From positions 1 to 64,000 of the forward strand of contig CAVUYM010000014.1 of NCBI GenBank assembly GCA_963745675.1: a DNA stretch of 64,000 bases. The letters are read 5' to 3'. Of this stretch, positions 39,521 through 49,565 are shown one piece after another. This stretch comes from JAUIIK01 sp963745675 (GTDB lineage: Bacteria; Chloroflexota; Chloroflexia; Thermomicrobiales; CFX8). The translations under genes and the position numbers were made by a program. Position 1 is the first letter of the stretch. Each line of letters starts with the position of its first letter. The notes under the pieces were generated by a model. It searched no databases, was not told the origin of the DNA, and worked only from the letters and a program-made list of their open reading frames with translations.

Positions 39521-40967
39521 CGAGCTTGATCAGACTTCATTCCAGGCAGACCGCCTGAGCCGGAAAATTGACCGTTTGCAGACTGGACAGCCGTCATCGG
39601 TTCACGATGGCGATACTGAGGAACTCGCCGATCTGGCGCGGTTGCTCATGGAGCAGCTCGACAAGACTCGGCCCGATCCAGGGTTTCGTGAACAACTCAA
39701 ACGGGATCTCATCGATCCGAGCCCCCGGCTCGTCAATTTCAAACCCCGCCCTGGCCCGCGGCGCTATCCGGTCCCGGCCCTTTTTGGCGCTCTGACTGTC
39801 GTGCTCGTTGCGAGTGCCGTTACCGGCTGGATGGTCTTTGCGGACCACAGTGGCAACGCTGAAAGTGCTGTCAACCGCGTAGCCCGATTCGCAGCCGCCT
39901 CACCGACGGCGGCTTCGGCAACAGGCGCAATCTTCTCAACCAGTAGTGTTGCCACCCTGGATGCTACGCCCCTGCAGACGCTCCCCAGTGCCGCGATCGA
40001 GGGAGCCGATGGGCCGGAGGCTCAACCGGTTCCAACCGATGATCTCGACGCGCAGCTGGATTCCGCGCCACCGCCCTCTCCGAACATTCAAAAAGCCGTT
40101 GTCGAATTGCCACCAGTTGATGCATTGCATGTCGAGTTAGGCGCCCTCGCAACCGTCGTGTCGCCCCCAAATACCATTTCGCCAGACATCGAGTTCAGCT
40201 CATCCGTCGATCCGGCAGCGATCGACTTGCAACATAGCGGTGTCGCCTACACTTTTTCGACGCCCTACGTAGAACCGGACTTCATCTTGCGAGGTGTCGA
40301 GCAGTTCCTTGGCATCGAAGCGCAGATCGATCAGCGTGAGCGCGGCGGCAAGATTATCTACTCGCTTTCGTCCAGTGAAGGTTCGATCAGTTTCACCTGG
40401 TCTCCGGCAAGCGGCGCCTTTTCCTGTACGCTGCCTGATCCGTATTCGACCGCCGACATCGAAGATCTGAGTCAGGCCGCGGTTCAGTGGCTGCAGGAAT
40501 TCGGCTTCCCAGTCGGTAACTCTGGCGTGAGCCCAGTCATTCAGACGATGGAAAATGGTCAAAGATTCGTCCATGTTCCGCTCGGTGATCGACAATTGCC
40601 GAACCCGGCCGTGGGTCATCCGATGTCGATCACGCTGGTTGTGGACCCGGAAGGCAGAATCGTTAGCGTTTCGGGCTACTGGCTAGAAGTGACCGACCAG
40701 GAAGACGTAGAGCTTGTTACCGCTGAGAAAGCGTGGCAGCAAGTCCAGGCGGGCCAAGGATACTGGCCAGAAGGTTCTGCGCCGCGTAAGGCGGGGGAAT
40801 TCGTCGCCGAACATTTTGAAGTGAGCTATATGCTGACTTCTTCCGAAGGTGCGAAGAAAGGCCTCACGCTCCAGCCGGTCATTGCTGTATCCGGCAACTT
40901 CTACCCAACCGACGGTTCAGATTCTTACTCGACGACTGTCTATGTAAAGGGCATGTCGGAACTGTAG
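39510..40967 (+). CDS. Probable membrane anti-sigma factor with large ectodomain
   Basis: A 485-residue protein: a cytoplasmic N-terminus of about 90 residues with LADLARLLMEQLDKTRPDPGFREQLKRDL, one helix (FGALTVVLVASAVTGWMVF), a Ser/Thr/Pro-rich linker and an extracytoplasmic domain with beta-rich sequence (about 200-485). Its start overlaps the sigma gene by 11 bases. The pairing implies it binds the sigma factor. No zinc-binding HxxxCxxC motif is seen, so it is not a classical ZAS protein. Confidence 0.7.
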   Translation: MPSDELDQTSFQADRLSRKIDRLQTGQPSSVHDGDTEELADLARLLMEQLDKTRPDPGFREQLKRDLIDPSPRLVNFKPRPGPRRYPVPALFGALTVVLVASAVTGWMVFADHSGNAESAVNRVARFAAASPTAASATGAIFSTSSVATLDATPLQTLPSAAIEGADGPEAQPVPTDDLDAQLDSAPPPSPNIQKAVVELPPVDALHVELGALATVVSPPNTISPDIEFSSSVDPAAIDLQHSGVAYTFSTPYVEPDFILRGVEQFLGIEAQIDQRERGGKIIYSLSSSEGSISFTWSPASGAFSCTLPDPYSTADIEDLSQAAVQWLQEFGFPVGNSGVSPVIQTMENGQRFVHVPLGDRQLPNPAVGHPMSITLVVDPEGRIVSVSGYWLEVTDQEDVELVTAEKAWQQVQAGQGYWPEGSAPRKAGEFVAEHFEVSYMLTSSEGAKKGLTLQPVIAVSGNFYPTDGSDSYSTTVYVKGMSEL

Positions 40968-41129
40968 CTCGTCCCCGGCAATCCGGCACGCTTCCCTTAA
41001 TGGTGCCGGTGGAGCTCATTTGTACCCAGCCGCGCAACAGCATATATACGCGCAGCCGAGACAGGTCCACCCTTTACGATTCGGACGCATACTCACGTTC
41101 AGTCTCAGGCACCCACCCTGAAATTCGAG

Positions 41130-42548
41130 CTAGTTGGCGGCAAGCTCTGGTGCATCCGGGTCGGCGTTCGACCACTCGTTTCGCGCTGATTGGCGGCTTG
41201 CCGTGGCCGCAGCAGATTCGCCGACGGCCTGCTGGGCTTCGGAGAGCCAGAAGAAATCGCGAGCGGAGTGACGGTGCTCGAGGCGTTGGCGAAGCATATC
41301 TTCCGCTTTTTCATACTGTTCGGCGTTGAGATAGGCCTGTAGCAGCGTCTCTTCGAAGACCTGGCGTTGTGCCTGGCTGCCTCCAGTGCGAACCATCTCC
41401 GGCGCAACTGGCTCGATGAGCTTCACCGCTTCGTCATAGTCTCCACGCGCGAAGGCTTCAATGCCTCGTACGAGTGGCAACGTCACTTCGGCGTCCATCG
41501 TATTTCCACGCTCTGCCCGGCGGCGTAGACGTCCGGTCATTTCATCGAGCGTGGTCGTGTCGCCGGTGGCGGCGAGCGCCAGCGCAGCGTGCATATCCTG
41601 CCAGGCGTAGCTCCCGGCGTGGTAGGCGTCGCGGGAGAACTTCGCGACTTCTGCCCATTCGTCTTCGGGCACCGCGTAGCCGTAGAGCCGGAAGCGCCAG
41701 AGGAGCGAGGTCGCGTCGGCGATCGGCGGACCGAGTCCTCCTGCTTGCTCCAGCACGCTCGGCCTGATCGTCTGGCGGTAGATCTCGTGGGCGCGTTTGT
41801 AGCGTCCCTGAGTCAGTTCAAAGAGCGCCAGATGCCAGTTGAGGTGCGAGAAGAAGGGCGCGCGGGCGTCGTAATCATCAACCCATTTGGCGATGAACTG
41901 GATGCCGCCGGTATAGTCGGCCGTCTCATAAAAGCAGTGCGCCATATTGTGGGAGGCGTTGCCGTTGCGCGGATTGCCCCGCAACGAGCGTTCGGCGTAA
42001 TGCCTCGATTCGTCGAAGCGGTCGAGTTCGTGCAAATAGAATGAGCGTGTGCCGGTGTAGAACCACTCGTCGCCATAGGCGTCCTCGATCGACTCCAGCA
42101 CGCTGAGCGTACGAGCATTGCGCTCCCGGTCACCGCTGCCGAAATTCAGGTAGGTGTATTGCTGGAGGATGTTGGCATCACCGGGGAACTCCTGCAGATG
42201 CTCGTCAGTCAGCTCCATAGCCTTTGGAGCACGTCCGACAATCATTTCCGTCGATGTTTCGACGTGGCTGCGTTCGCGACGGGTGAGCCCGTTGGCTAGT
42301 TCTCGCGCTCTCGTTGCGTTTGCCCGCGCGTCTTCAAAGCGCCGCTGGCGCAGATCGAGGCCCGCAAGGGCCGCATAGGCCATCGCAAAGCCTTCATCCT
42401 CCGCCACGGCGTTGCGCAAACTCGTTTCGGCACCGAGATTCCCGGAGAGGATACGATCCATGCCATCGACGTAGTGCTCGACAGCCTTCTGCGATGTCGT
42501 CGTCAATGGCAGGCCAAAGCGATCCGTCTTTTCAGTCTTGTAGTTCAA
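41130..42548 (-). CDS. TTC38-like tetratricopeptide repeat protein
   Basis: A 472-residue helical-repeat protein. It starts MNYKTEKTDRFGLPLTTTS, followed by the AVEHYVDGMDRILSGN segment found in the TTC38 family, then serial TPR-like pairs, with a MAHCFYETADY-type unit and SHLNWHLALFEL in the middle. No catalytic residues are evident. TPR proteins act as scaffolds; TTC38 relatives have no defined role in bacteria. It is divergent from the methionine aminopeptidase gene and stands alone. Confidence 0.75.
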   Translation of the reverse strand: MNYKTEKTDRFGLPLTTTSQKAVEHYVDGMDRILSGNLGAETSLRNAVAEDEGFAMAYAALAGLDLRQRRFEDARANATRARELANGLTRRERSHVETSTEMIVGRAPKAMELTDEHLQEFPGDANILQQYTYLNFGSGDRERNARTLSVLESIEDAYGDEWFYTGTRSFYLHELDRFDESRHYAERSLRGNPRNGNASHNMAHCFYETADYTGGIQFIAKWVDDYDARAPFFSHLNWHLALFELTQGRYKRAHEIYRQTIRPSVLEQAGGLGPPIADATSLLWRFRLYGYAVPEDEWAEVAKFSRDAYHAGSYAWQDMHAALALAATGDTTTLDEMTGRLRRRAERGNTMDAEVTLPLVRGIEAFARGDYDEAVKLIEPVAPEMVRTGGSQAQRQVFEETLLQAYLNAEQYEKAEDMLRQRLEHRHSARDFFWLSEAQQAVGESAAATASRQSARNEWSNADPDAPELAAN

Positions 42549-42800
42549 TGTGATCTCCGATCGATGAAACCAGGTCGAAACGCGATATTGAGCCTATAGC
42601 TGTAGGGCGCTGGCTGTCAATCGATTGCAGCGGCAATCATGCGAGTCGGTGTTCAGTGCGACCAGCGTCAAGGTCATCGGGTTTCGGAGCAATGGTGACC
42701 TGCGTTGCGTTGCCACAACTGCATCTTCGGTCGCATCGATGAAATCTTATGGCATCCTTCGACGGCTAGATTTCGGGATAGTACGAGCGGACAGATCGAG

Positions 42801-43559
42801 ATGCCACGGCGAAAGATCCAACTCAAGAACGAGCATCAGCTGCAGAAACTACGTGCGGCCGGGAAGCTCGTTGCAGACACGTTCGCGATGATCGAACCGC
42901 ATATCCAACCCGGCATCACTACCGGGGAACTGGATCAGCTGGTTGAAGCGTTCATCCGGGCCAATGGAGCCGAGCCCTCGTTCAAGGGCTACAACGGCTT
43001 TACCGGCAGCATCTGCGTGGCCGTCAATGACGTCGTTGTACACGGTATCCCCGGCAAACTGGAGCTGCGGGAAGGCGACATCATCGGCGTGGACATCGGC
43101 GCGCGGCTCGATGGCTGGCATGGGGATGCGACGATCACCTTCCCTGTCGGCAAGATCGATGCAGAATCGCAACGTTTGATGGATGTTTGCCTGGCTTCGC
43201 TTGACGCCGGAATCGAAAAGTCGCAGGTCGGAAATCGCCTGTCAGATGTGTCTGCCGCCATTCAAGGCGTTGTTGAAGCGGCGGGATTCAATGTCGTGCG
43301 AAATCTCTTCGCCCACGGTGTTGGCCGCAATTTGCATGAAGCGCCGAGCTTTCCGCACTACGGTGAACCCGGACGCGGCCCGCGTCTCAAAGAGGGCATG
43401 GTCTACACCATCGAACCGATGATCGTTGCGGGCTCAGAAGAGGTCGACATACTGCGTGACGGCTGGACGATCATCACCTCCGATGGTTCACGTTCCGCCC
43501 AATACGAGCACACGATCGCCATCACTTCCAATGGTCCACTCATCCTGACCGCGCCATAG
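42801..43559 (+). CDS. map: Methionine aminopeptidase, type I
   Basis: A 252-residue cytoplasmic metalloprotease that removes the initiator Met. Metal ligands are the expected set: HGIPG (His), GVDIGARLDGWHGDA (two Asp), FAHGVGRNLHEAP (His), YTIEPMI (Glu) and YEHTIAI (Glu). It has no zinc-finger or SH3-like extension. The ATG at 42801 is chosen because it lies directly before IQLKNEHQLQKLRAAG; the open frame starts earlier. Confidence 0.92.
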   Translation: MPRRKIQLKNEHQLQKLRAAGKLVADTFAMIEPHIQPGITTGELDQLVEAFIRANGAEPSFKGYNGFTGSICVAVNDVVVHGIPGKLELREGDIIGVDIGARLDGWHGDATITFPVGKIDAESQRLMDVCLASLDAGIEKSQVGNRLSDVSAAIQGVVEAAGFNVVRNLFAHGVGRNLHEAPSFPHYGEPGRGPRLKEGMVYTIEPMIVAGSEEVDILRDGWTIITSDGSRSAQYEHTIAITSNGPLILTAP

Positions 43560-43576
43560 CCCAGCGCCACCGGTTA

Positions 43577-43700
43577 CTTATGCTGTTTCAAAGGGGTCAT
43601 GACCTGTTGGACGTAGGGACGTGATTCATCACGTCCGGTGTCCGCAACTCGCGTACGTTCATGGGTGCGAAGCGCGGGCGTGATGAATCACGCCCCTACC
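43577..43700. repeat. 124-bp inverted-repeat element, copy 1
   Basis: It holds ACGTAGGGACGTGATTCATC near one side and GGGCGTGATGAATCACGCCC near the other. Read on the opposite strand it matches 52146-52269 nearly base for base, including the flank that reads TGTTTCAAAGGGGTCATGAC here. It is MITE-like but no transposase is present. Confidence 0.85.
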
Positions 43701-43905
43701 ATGTTGATGGCATCTTCATCGTGAAACGGTATTGGCAGTCAGACGAGCAAACGTGGGACGATCTGCGGCCAAAGAACACTATCGCTGTCGTTCTCTACAC
43801 GTGGCCACATGCGCGATGTATAGATCTACACCGTGCATGTGGCTACAAATGCGGGGATTAGCTTCTTTTATCGGCGTCATCGCCAACGCTCTATTGAGCG
43901 CCGAT
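43701..43905. other. Intergenic region, no gene seen
   Basis: Two hundred bases between the repeat and the SBP gene. Open frames here have no recognisable features. A short inverted match (AGATCTACACCGTGCATGTG and nearby CACATGCGCGATGTATAGAT) could fold but resembles no known element. Confidence 0.4.
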
Positions 43906-44992
43906 CTACGAGTCCTCGGGTAGATAATCGAGAGTGAACACTTCGTCCACGTCGACATGACGGTCGAGCAAGCCGTACTTCTGCAGGAACGCGTCCATCG
44001 CTTCCCAATCAGCCGGATCACCGTAACCGAGTTCGCTGCCGCCCTCCACTTCCCAGAGCGGTAGCGTGGCTTTCAAGACTTCGAGCGCACTCTGTTCCTG
44101 TTCTGCATCAGTCAACGTTGGCACATAATCCTTGGCGATCTGGACAGTCTTCTCTGGATTGTCTATGGCATATTGAAGACCTCGAAGGGTCGCTTCGACC
44201 ATAGCTCGCACGGTGTCCGGGTTCTTGTCCGCGTATTCATTCGTGACCACGAGTCCGTTAGCGACCAGCGGACTGACATCACTCACTGAGAAAGTGCGCA
44301 CCGGCATGCCAGCGCTCTGCACCTGGAGTGGCTCGTTATTCACATAGCCCATGATCGCGTCAACATGCCCCGCGAGAAGCGCCGACGCCTGGGTGAATCC
44401 AATGCTCTCTACTGAGATATCGTCCTTCGTCAATCCTGCGGAATCGAGGAGCGCGAGCAGACCAATCCAGTTTGCTCCATATTCCCCGGGCACGCCGACC
44501 TTCTTGCCCTTGATGTCGGCGATGGTCTGGATATCGGAGTCGGCCGGCACGATCAGCGCAACCGGATACTTGCGATAGACGACGGCGACGTAGACAACTT
44601 CAACATCCTTGGCGCGGACCTGCATGACTTCATCCCCGGAAGCCATCAACATCGCTTCCTGTCCGCTCACCAGCGCGCCAAATTGGTCAGCTCCGACGGC
44701 GTGGTGATTGAACTCAACTTCGAGTCCGGCCTCTTCGTAGTATCCGAGCGAATCGGCGACGTAGAAACGGTGCAAACTGGATGTTTGGAACAAAGGTTAG
44801 TCCGATAGTGACGGGTTCGGGATCAGTATCAGCCCCATCGTCATCGTCGCCGCCACAGGCTGCGAGCAACATGGGTACCAGCAGCAGGGCCACTACCCCA
44901 ACGAGCCAGTATGCCCGGAGCCGGGAGACAGAGGTGTTGCGATCCCGTCTAAACAGTAATCGTGAGTGACGCCGAATCTTAGAAATGCTCAC
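43906..44992 (-). CDS. NMT1/THI5-like ABC substrate-binding lipoprotein, one frameshift
   Basis: The GTG at 44992 overlaps the permease stop and starts a lipoprotein leader (WLVGVVALLLVPMLLAACGG). The mature part begins VTIGLTFVPNIQFAPF in one frame and, after an indel near 44770, continues YVADSLGYYEEAGLEVEF, with GKKVGVPGEYGANWIG and QASALLAGHVDAIMGY, typical of NMT1-family binders for thiamine precursors, riboflavin or aromatic sulfonates. About 355 residues when repaired. Substrate is uncertain. No ATPase gene adjoins. Confidence 0.8.
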
Positions 44993-45777
44993 AGTCCGAG
45001 TTTCCTTATCAATATGCGCTCCACTCCCCATGCAGTGTAATAGAGCGTCATCGTTAACAGCATCAACATTACGATTGTTGCGAACACGAGTGGAGTGTCG
45101 AAGTTACCCCTTGCTATTTCCAATAGTCCGCCGAGACCACGATCCCCAAGCACGAACTCTCCCACGATTGCGCCGGTGATCGAAAGAGTCAAGCTCGTGC
45201 GCATGCCAGCGAGGATAATTGGCATAGCCAGCGGGACTTCAATGTAGCGCACCATCGGCCAGAAGCCGGCTCCGTCCACGCGCGCAGCTGCGATCACCTC
45301 GCGATCAACGCCGACAATACCGACAGCTGTATTGATCACCATTGGGAAAAAGACGATCAAGGCGCAGAGAATCGCGATGGGTTTGAGGCCGTAGCCAAAC
45401 CAGAGCGTCAGAATCGGCGCGAGCGCTACAGCCGGAACCGCCTGGCTGGCGGCGACATATGGCTGAGTCGCGGTCGCCAGTAGACGGCTACGCGCGATCC
45501 CGTAGCCTAGCGGGAGCGCAATGACCGCCCCAATCAGGAAACCGATCATGCTTTCCTGGAGCGTCGTCCGCGTATATCGCCAGAACAGACCATTCTCAAC
45601 GCCTCGCCAGAATGCCCGTAGAACTTCTGTAGGCGAAGGCAGAAGGTAATCGGCCGTGGCATCGGTAACAGAAATAAACTGCCACGCTGCCAGCATAGCT
45701 ATTCCGATAAAGAATGGCGGCAGGAGGCGCCATGGCTTGCCCTTTGCCACTCCCGATGATCGCGGCGGGACGGGCAC
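44989..45777 (-). CDS. ABC transporter permease (SsuC/TauC/ThiX-like)
   Basis: A 262-residue inner-membrane permease with six predicted helices and the binding-protein-dependent EAA-like loop EVIAAARVDGAGFWPMVRYIEVPLAMP. It works with the NMT1-type binding protein encoded immediately downstream with a four-base overlap. The ATPase subunit is absent from the neighbouring genes and must be encoded elsewhere. A GTG is used as start. Confidence 0.85.
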   Translation of the reverse strand: MPVPPRSSGVAKGKPWRLLPPFFIGIAMLAAWQFISVTDATADYLLPSPTEVLRAFWRGVENGLFWRYTRTTLQESMIGFLIGAVIALPLGYGIARSRLLATATQPYVAASQAVPAVALAPILTLWFGYGLKPIAILCALIVFFPMVINTAVGIVGVDREVIAAARVDGAGFWPMVRYIEVPLAMPIILAGMRTSLTLSITGAIVGEFVLGDRGLGGLLEIARGNFDTPLVFATIVMLMLLTMTLYYTAWGVERILIRKLGL

Positions 45778-45893
45778 GAGCAGGAGACGGCCACTTCTTT
45801 GTGAAATCTTGGACCTTGACGAGATTATGACGCTCGCATCCTTCTAAGTTCCCCTCAACCCCTTCGGAGCCTGGTGTGGGGGCACATATCGTT

Positions 45894-46571
45894 CTAGTTT
45901 GCCCGAAGTCTTTCGCCGCTGGTGCGTGTTGAATAGTTGCCCTGAGAATGAACAATCCGTGGTACGGCGTTGGCCACAAGACGGCCTCGATAGTCAAGTA
46001 GATCGGCCGGTACGTCCAGATCGAATCCTAGACCTTCACTCGTGACACTGCGGACATCGAAACCGTCTGCTTGAGCGCTACTGACAAAGCGGCGATAGCT
46101 ATCTTGCCCGAACTGGAGCCGGATCTCCATGCCGCGTTGCACGACGATAGCGTTTGTTCCGATGCCTCTCCGGTCAGGCGAGATGGCCAGCGTTTCAGGC
46201 GCGCTTGCGCTCAGCATCATTTCAATATCAGCGACATCTACGAACGGCAGATCGCCGTGGAGGGCCAACACTGACTGTGCCCCTTCCTCGTACGCTCGCT
46301 GTATGCCGGCTTCGACAGCGGCGTTCACGCCGTTGTCAGGATGTAACGCGACAAGTGCCCCGTGCATTTCCGCTAGAGCCGCAACGCGCTCCCCGGCCGT
46401 GACAATGACGATCTGATCAATTCCGGCTGACTGTCGGAGTACAGCGACTTCACGTTCCAGCAATCGGAGTACGAGTTCTGCTCGTTCGCGCTGCGAAAGG
46501 CGCGACGCCAGACGTTGTTTGACGTTGGCGAGACTCTTGATAGGGATGACGGCAATGGTTGCTGCGCTCAA
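45894..46571 (-). CDS. cofC: 2-phospho-L-lactate guanylyltransferase-like (F420 synthesis)
   Basis: A 225-residue nucleotidyltransferase starting IAVIPIKSLANVKQRLAS, the CofC/FbiD pattern, with LALHGDLPFVDVADIE (metal-binding Asp) and DRRGIGTNAIVV. It activates phospholactate or phosphoenolpyruvate with GTP for coenzyme F420. Its ATG overlaps the cofD stop by four bases. Together with cofD and a nearby F420-type oxidoreductase it shows that the organism makes F420. Confidence 0.85.
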   Translation of the reverse strand: MSAATIAVIPIKSLANVKQRLASRLSQRERAELVLRLLEREVAVLRQSAGIDQIVIVTAGERVAALAEMHGALVALHPDNGVNAAVEAGIQRAYEEGAQSVLALHGDLPFVDVADIEMMLSASAPETLAISPDRRGIGTNAIVVQRGMEIRLQFGQDSYRRFVSSAQADGFDVRSVTSEGLGFDLDVPADLLDYRGRLVANAVPRIVHSQGNYSTRTSGERLRAN

Positions 46572-47533
46572 CGTGTCGCTGTCGCTTGAAGGCCGGCATC
46601 GACGACGAAACGTGCAAGGTTCCGTCGATCTTGGTCGGTTCGCATGAGCGTTTGCGTTATTGCCACTGCTATCCCGAGGGGTTCGATTCTGGCCGCCAGA
46701 TCTCGGTCTACCTCGTCGATGATCAGCACGTCTATGAGATCGCGGTAATAGGCCGCAACGCCCGCCGCCGAGACTTCATGACCGAGCGAGGCCAGCATCT
46801 GGGCTGCCGGGCCCTTGACCGCCTCTCCACCGATGATCGGGCTGACGGCGACGACCGGGGCGCTCGATTGCGCGATACGCTCGCGAACGCCATCGACGGA
46901 CAGTATCGGATCAACACTGACGAATGGATTTGACGGGCAGATGACGATGATATCGGCGGATTCGAGCGAATCCGCTACCGGGTCGGTCAGCGATGCATTC
47001 TCGATACCATCGAAGACGATCTCGAATACGTCGTCGGCATGTCTGCGTCGCACGAAATATTCCTGGAAGTCGAGGAGCCCTTCGGCGGTTCGTACCTTCG
47101 TCTCCACCGGATCATCGGTCATCGGCAGCAGCTGCGCTTCGATGCCGAGGGCGTTTGCCAGGTCACCCATTATCGCCGTCAGGCTGTCTCCATTTCGCAG
47201 CCGTTCCGTGCGCAGAATGTGGGTTGCCAGGTCCTTATCCCCGAGCATGAACCAGGTGTCGACGCCGTACGCGCCGAGCATCTCCAGCGTCACCAATGAA
47301 TCGTCGACAACACCCCAGCCCGTAGCGGGATTGGCTAATCCGCCGAGAGTGTAGAGGACAGTATCGAGGTCCGGCGAGATATGAAGGCCATAGAGTGTGA
47401 AGTCATCACCGGTATTGACGATGACGGATAGCCGGTCGGCGTAGCCGTCTAACGCCAGACCGTGGGCCAGTTTCGCGCCGCCAACGCCGCCGGCCAGCGC
47501 GACGACGCGTAGAGAATCGTTGTTTGAGTTCAC
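46568..47533 (-). CDS. cofD: 2-phospho-L-lactate transferase (F420 synthesis)
   Basis: A 321-residue CofD/FbiA enzyme that joins the activated phospho-acid to 7,8-didemethyl-8-hydroxy-5-deazariboflavin (Fo). Conserved pieces are LAGGVGGAKLAHGL at the N-terminus, VNTGDDFTLYGLHISPDLDT, GDKDLATHILRTERL and IVICPSNPFVSVDPIL. It overlaps the MBL-fold gene upstream (ATGA at 47530) and cofC downstream, forming a tight operon. Confidence 0.9.
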   Translation of the reverse strand: MNSNNDSLRVVALAGGVGGAKLAHGLALDGYADRLSVIVNTGDDFTLYGLHISPDLDTVLYTLGGLANPATGWGVVDDSLVTLEMLGAYGVDTWFMLGDKDLATHILRTERLRNGDSLTAIMGDLANALGIEAQLLPMTDDPVETKVRTAEGLLDFQEYFVRRRHADDVFEIVFDGIENASLTDPVADSLESADIIVICPSNPFVSVDPILSVDGVRERIAQSSAPVVAVSPIIGGEAVKGPAAQMLASLGHEVSAAGVAAYYRDLIDVLIIDEVDRDLAARIEPLGIAVAITQTLMRTDQDRRNLARFVVDAGLQATATR

Positions 47534-48180
47534 CGAGATCGATCCATGACCAGAATCTCAATTGGATCGGGCAGCTCGTCAGCACTCAAGGTGACTTCAC
47601 TATCGCCAAGTCTGCGCACGCTGCTCTTGCCTTCGACGAACTCGTCAACGGTGATGAACGGCATGTCGATCTCGCTGGTTTTGAAGTGGCATGGCACGAA
47701 AATGTTCGGTTGGATTTGTTCGGCCAGCGCCCACATCAGGTCGGGAGCGAGTGTCGAGCCGCCGCCGATTGGAGCCAGCATGACATTGACGCCGGTGAGC
47801 ATCGCTACCTGGGTCGGCTCAAGCTCGCAGCCCTGATCGCCGAAATGCGCGATACGAATTCCGTCGACCTCGAAGACGAAGATCGTGTTTGGTCCGCGCC
47901 GCGCGCCTTCTTCGTTGTCGTGGTAGCTGCCGATACCGAGGAACGGCATGCCGCGTACCGCCTGAGTGCCCAGCCCCCGCACCACACGATAGTCGCCGGG
48001 CACGGCATCAACATTGGCATGGTCGCCGTGTTCATGGGTCACCAGCACGATGTCCGCTTCGTCGAATGTGGGGTCGTAGCGAATGCGTTCGTTGTATTCA
48101 TAGGGGTCGATCATAATGCGGGTGCCGTCATCAGCCGTGATGTGGAAGGCCGATTGCGCGTAGAATTTCAGTCTCATCAT
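47530..48180 (-). CDS. MBL-fold metal-dependent hydrolase
   Basis: A 216-residue single-domain metallo-beta-lactamase-fold protein resembling UPF0173. The zinc motif is HEHGDHANVDAV, with GSYHDNEEG, AHFGDQG and a C-terminal VPCHFKTSE histidine. Substrate unknown. It heads the operon with cofD and cofC, with four-base overlap, so a link to F420 metabolism is possible but unproven. GAGGAG precedes the ATG. Confidence 0.8.
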   Translation of the reverse strand: MMRLKFYAQSAFHITADDGTRIMIDPYEYNERIRYDPTFDEADIVLVTHEHGDHANVDAVPGDYRVVRGLGTQAVRGMPFLGIGSYHDNEEGARRGPNTIFVFEVDGIRIAHFGDQGCELEPTQVAMLTGVNVMLAPIGGGSTLAPDLMWALAEQIQPNIFVPCHFKTSEIDMPFITVDEFVEGKSSVRRLGDSEVTLSADELPDPIEILVMDRSR

Positions 48181-48288
48181 GTCGTCTCCTCTTTGATTGC
48201 GTATCGCAATCGAGGTCCGTGGGACTATCCTAATAATAGATGTTGGACGTTAGTCGCGTTGTGATGGCCGCACCGAAAGGAAATTTCA

Positions 48289-48699
48289 TTGGCTCGAAAG
48301 ACAGCCATGCAGATGGTCGCTGAAGCAAGAGGGCAGATAGACAATCTGAATAATGACGAGCTCGCCGCCGATATCGACGCAGGCGCGTTGATCGTTGATA
48401 TTCGTGAGCAGGTCGAGCGGGAGCAATCTGGGGTCATTCCTGGATCGGTCCATGTACCGCGGGGATTGCTGGAGTTCATCGCTGATCCGGAGAGCCCGAT
48501 GCACCGGCCTGGATTCGATCTGGACCGCAGGATCGTCCTCCATTGCGCGACCGGTGGTCGTTCAGCGTTGGCAACGATCGCGCTCCGGGATCTTGGATTC
48601 ACCAACGTCGCACACCATGGGCCCGGGTTTAGCGGCTGGGCAGCCGAGGGCCGGACCGTAGAGGAGATCGAACCTGTCTGGGACGACGACAACGCATAG
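48289..48699 (+). CDS. Rhodanese-domain protein
   Basis: A 136-residue single rhodanese domain. The active loop is LHCATGGRSALA with the persulfide-carrying Cys, and VDIREQVEREQSGVIPGSVH forms the usual N-terminal strand. It could be a thiosulfate sulfurtransferase or sulfur carrier. The TTG at 48289 follows AAAGG at a good distance. A GNAT-like gene follows on the same strand. Confidence 0.85.
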   Translation: MARKTAMQMVAEARGQIDNLNNDELAADIDAGALIVDIREQVEREQSGVIPGSVHVPRGLLEFIADPESPMHRPGFDLDRRIVLHCATGGRSALATIALRDLGFTNVAHHGPGFSGWAAEGRTVEEIEPVWDDDNA

Positions 48700-48739
48700 G
48701 CGCTATCGCTCTGACGGAGATCGGGAGCTCATCCATGGA

Positions 48740-49561
48740 TTGTTGAGGGAGGCTTCCGGTCGCTCACCTGCGCCAGTCATATGTTCGATTGGCGATTTCG
48801 AATGGTGGCAGGTGAATCATGATGATCCAGAGGCGCTCCGGTCTGCCTGCCTGTGGTTCGCGGGCGACCGACTCGTCGCTTTCAGCTGGCCGAGCGGCAG
48901 ATCGCTCGACCTTGTCACTCATCCAGAGCACCGCGATTTGGAAGCAGAAATACTCGACGACTGGCTTACCGGGCATGCAGACCACGATGTGAGTCTATCG
49001 ATCAATGCACTTGCAAGCGATGCGCCTCGAATCGCCGCCCTCAAGGCCCGCGGATTCGTTCCAGTCACGCGGGCCTACAACGTCTGGGCACAAATCCTCG
49101 ACGATCCGCCGCCGAGCCTGCCAACGCCGCGCGGCTACACTGTCCGTGCGTTCGCTGGTGAGGGGGAGATCGCCTCACGCGTTGCGGCCCATTGCAGCGC
49201 TTTCCACCCCTCGCGTATGACTATCGAGAAACACCTCCGGGCTATGGCATCGCCGCTCTACCGACAGGATCTCGATGTCATTGCCGTTGCGTCTAATGGC
49301 GAAGTCGCCTCGTACGCACTCGTCTGGTTCGACGACGTAAATCGTCAAGGGTTCTTTGAACCTGTTGGAACGCACGTAGATCACCGCCGCATCGGGTTGT
49401 CCCGTTGCGTGATCCTGGAAGGACTGCGCCGCTTGCACGCTCTTGGAGCGACGCAAGCGTATGTGAATAGCAGCGCGGCCGATGTCGCGTCGAATGCGCT
49501 CTACGCCACTTGCGGATTCGAGATCGTCGACGGTGAGATGCATTGGGAGCGCCCTGGCTAG
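48740..49561 (+). CDS. GNAT-family acetyltransferase
   Basis: A 273-residue double-GNAT-like protein. The first half is poorly conserved; the second has the acetyl-CoA loop region GTHVDHRRIGLSRCVILEGL and the final YVNSSAADVASNALYATCGF that ends many GNAT enzymes. The frame stays open upstream into the rhodanese gene (RYRSDGDRELIHGLL), and that part looks like the true N-terminus, so the TTG at 48740 may be too far downstream. Substrate unknown. Confidence 0.75.
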   Translation: MLREASGRSPAPVICSIGDFEWWQVNHDDPEALRSACLWFAGDRLVAFSWPSGRSLDLVTHPEHRDLEAEILDDWLTGHADHDVSLSINALASDAPRIAALKARGFVPVTRAYNVWAQILDDPPPSLPTPRGYTVRAFAGEGEIASRVAAHCSAFHPSRMTIEKHLRAMASPLYRQDLDVIAVASNGEVASYALVWFDDVNRQGFFEPVGTHVDHRRIGLSRCVILEGLRRLHALGATQAYVNSSAADVASNALYATCGFEIVDGEMHWERPG

Positions 49562-49565
49562 TCGG

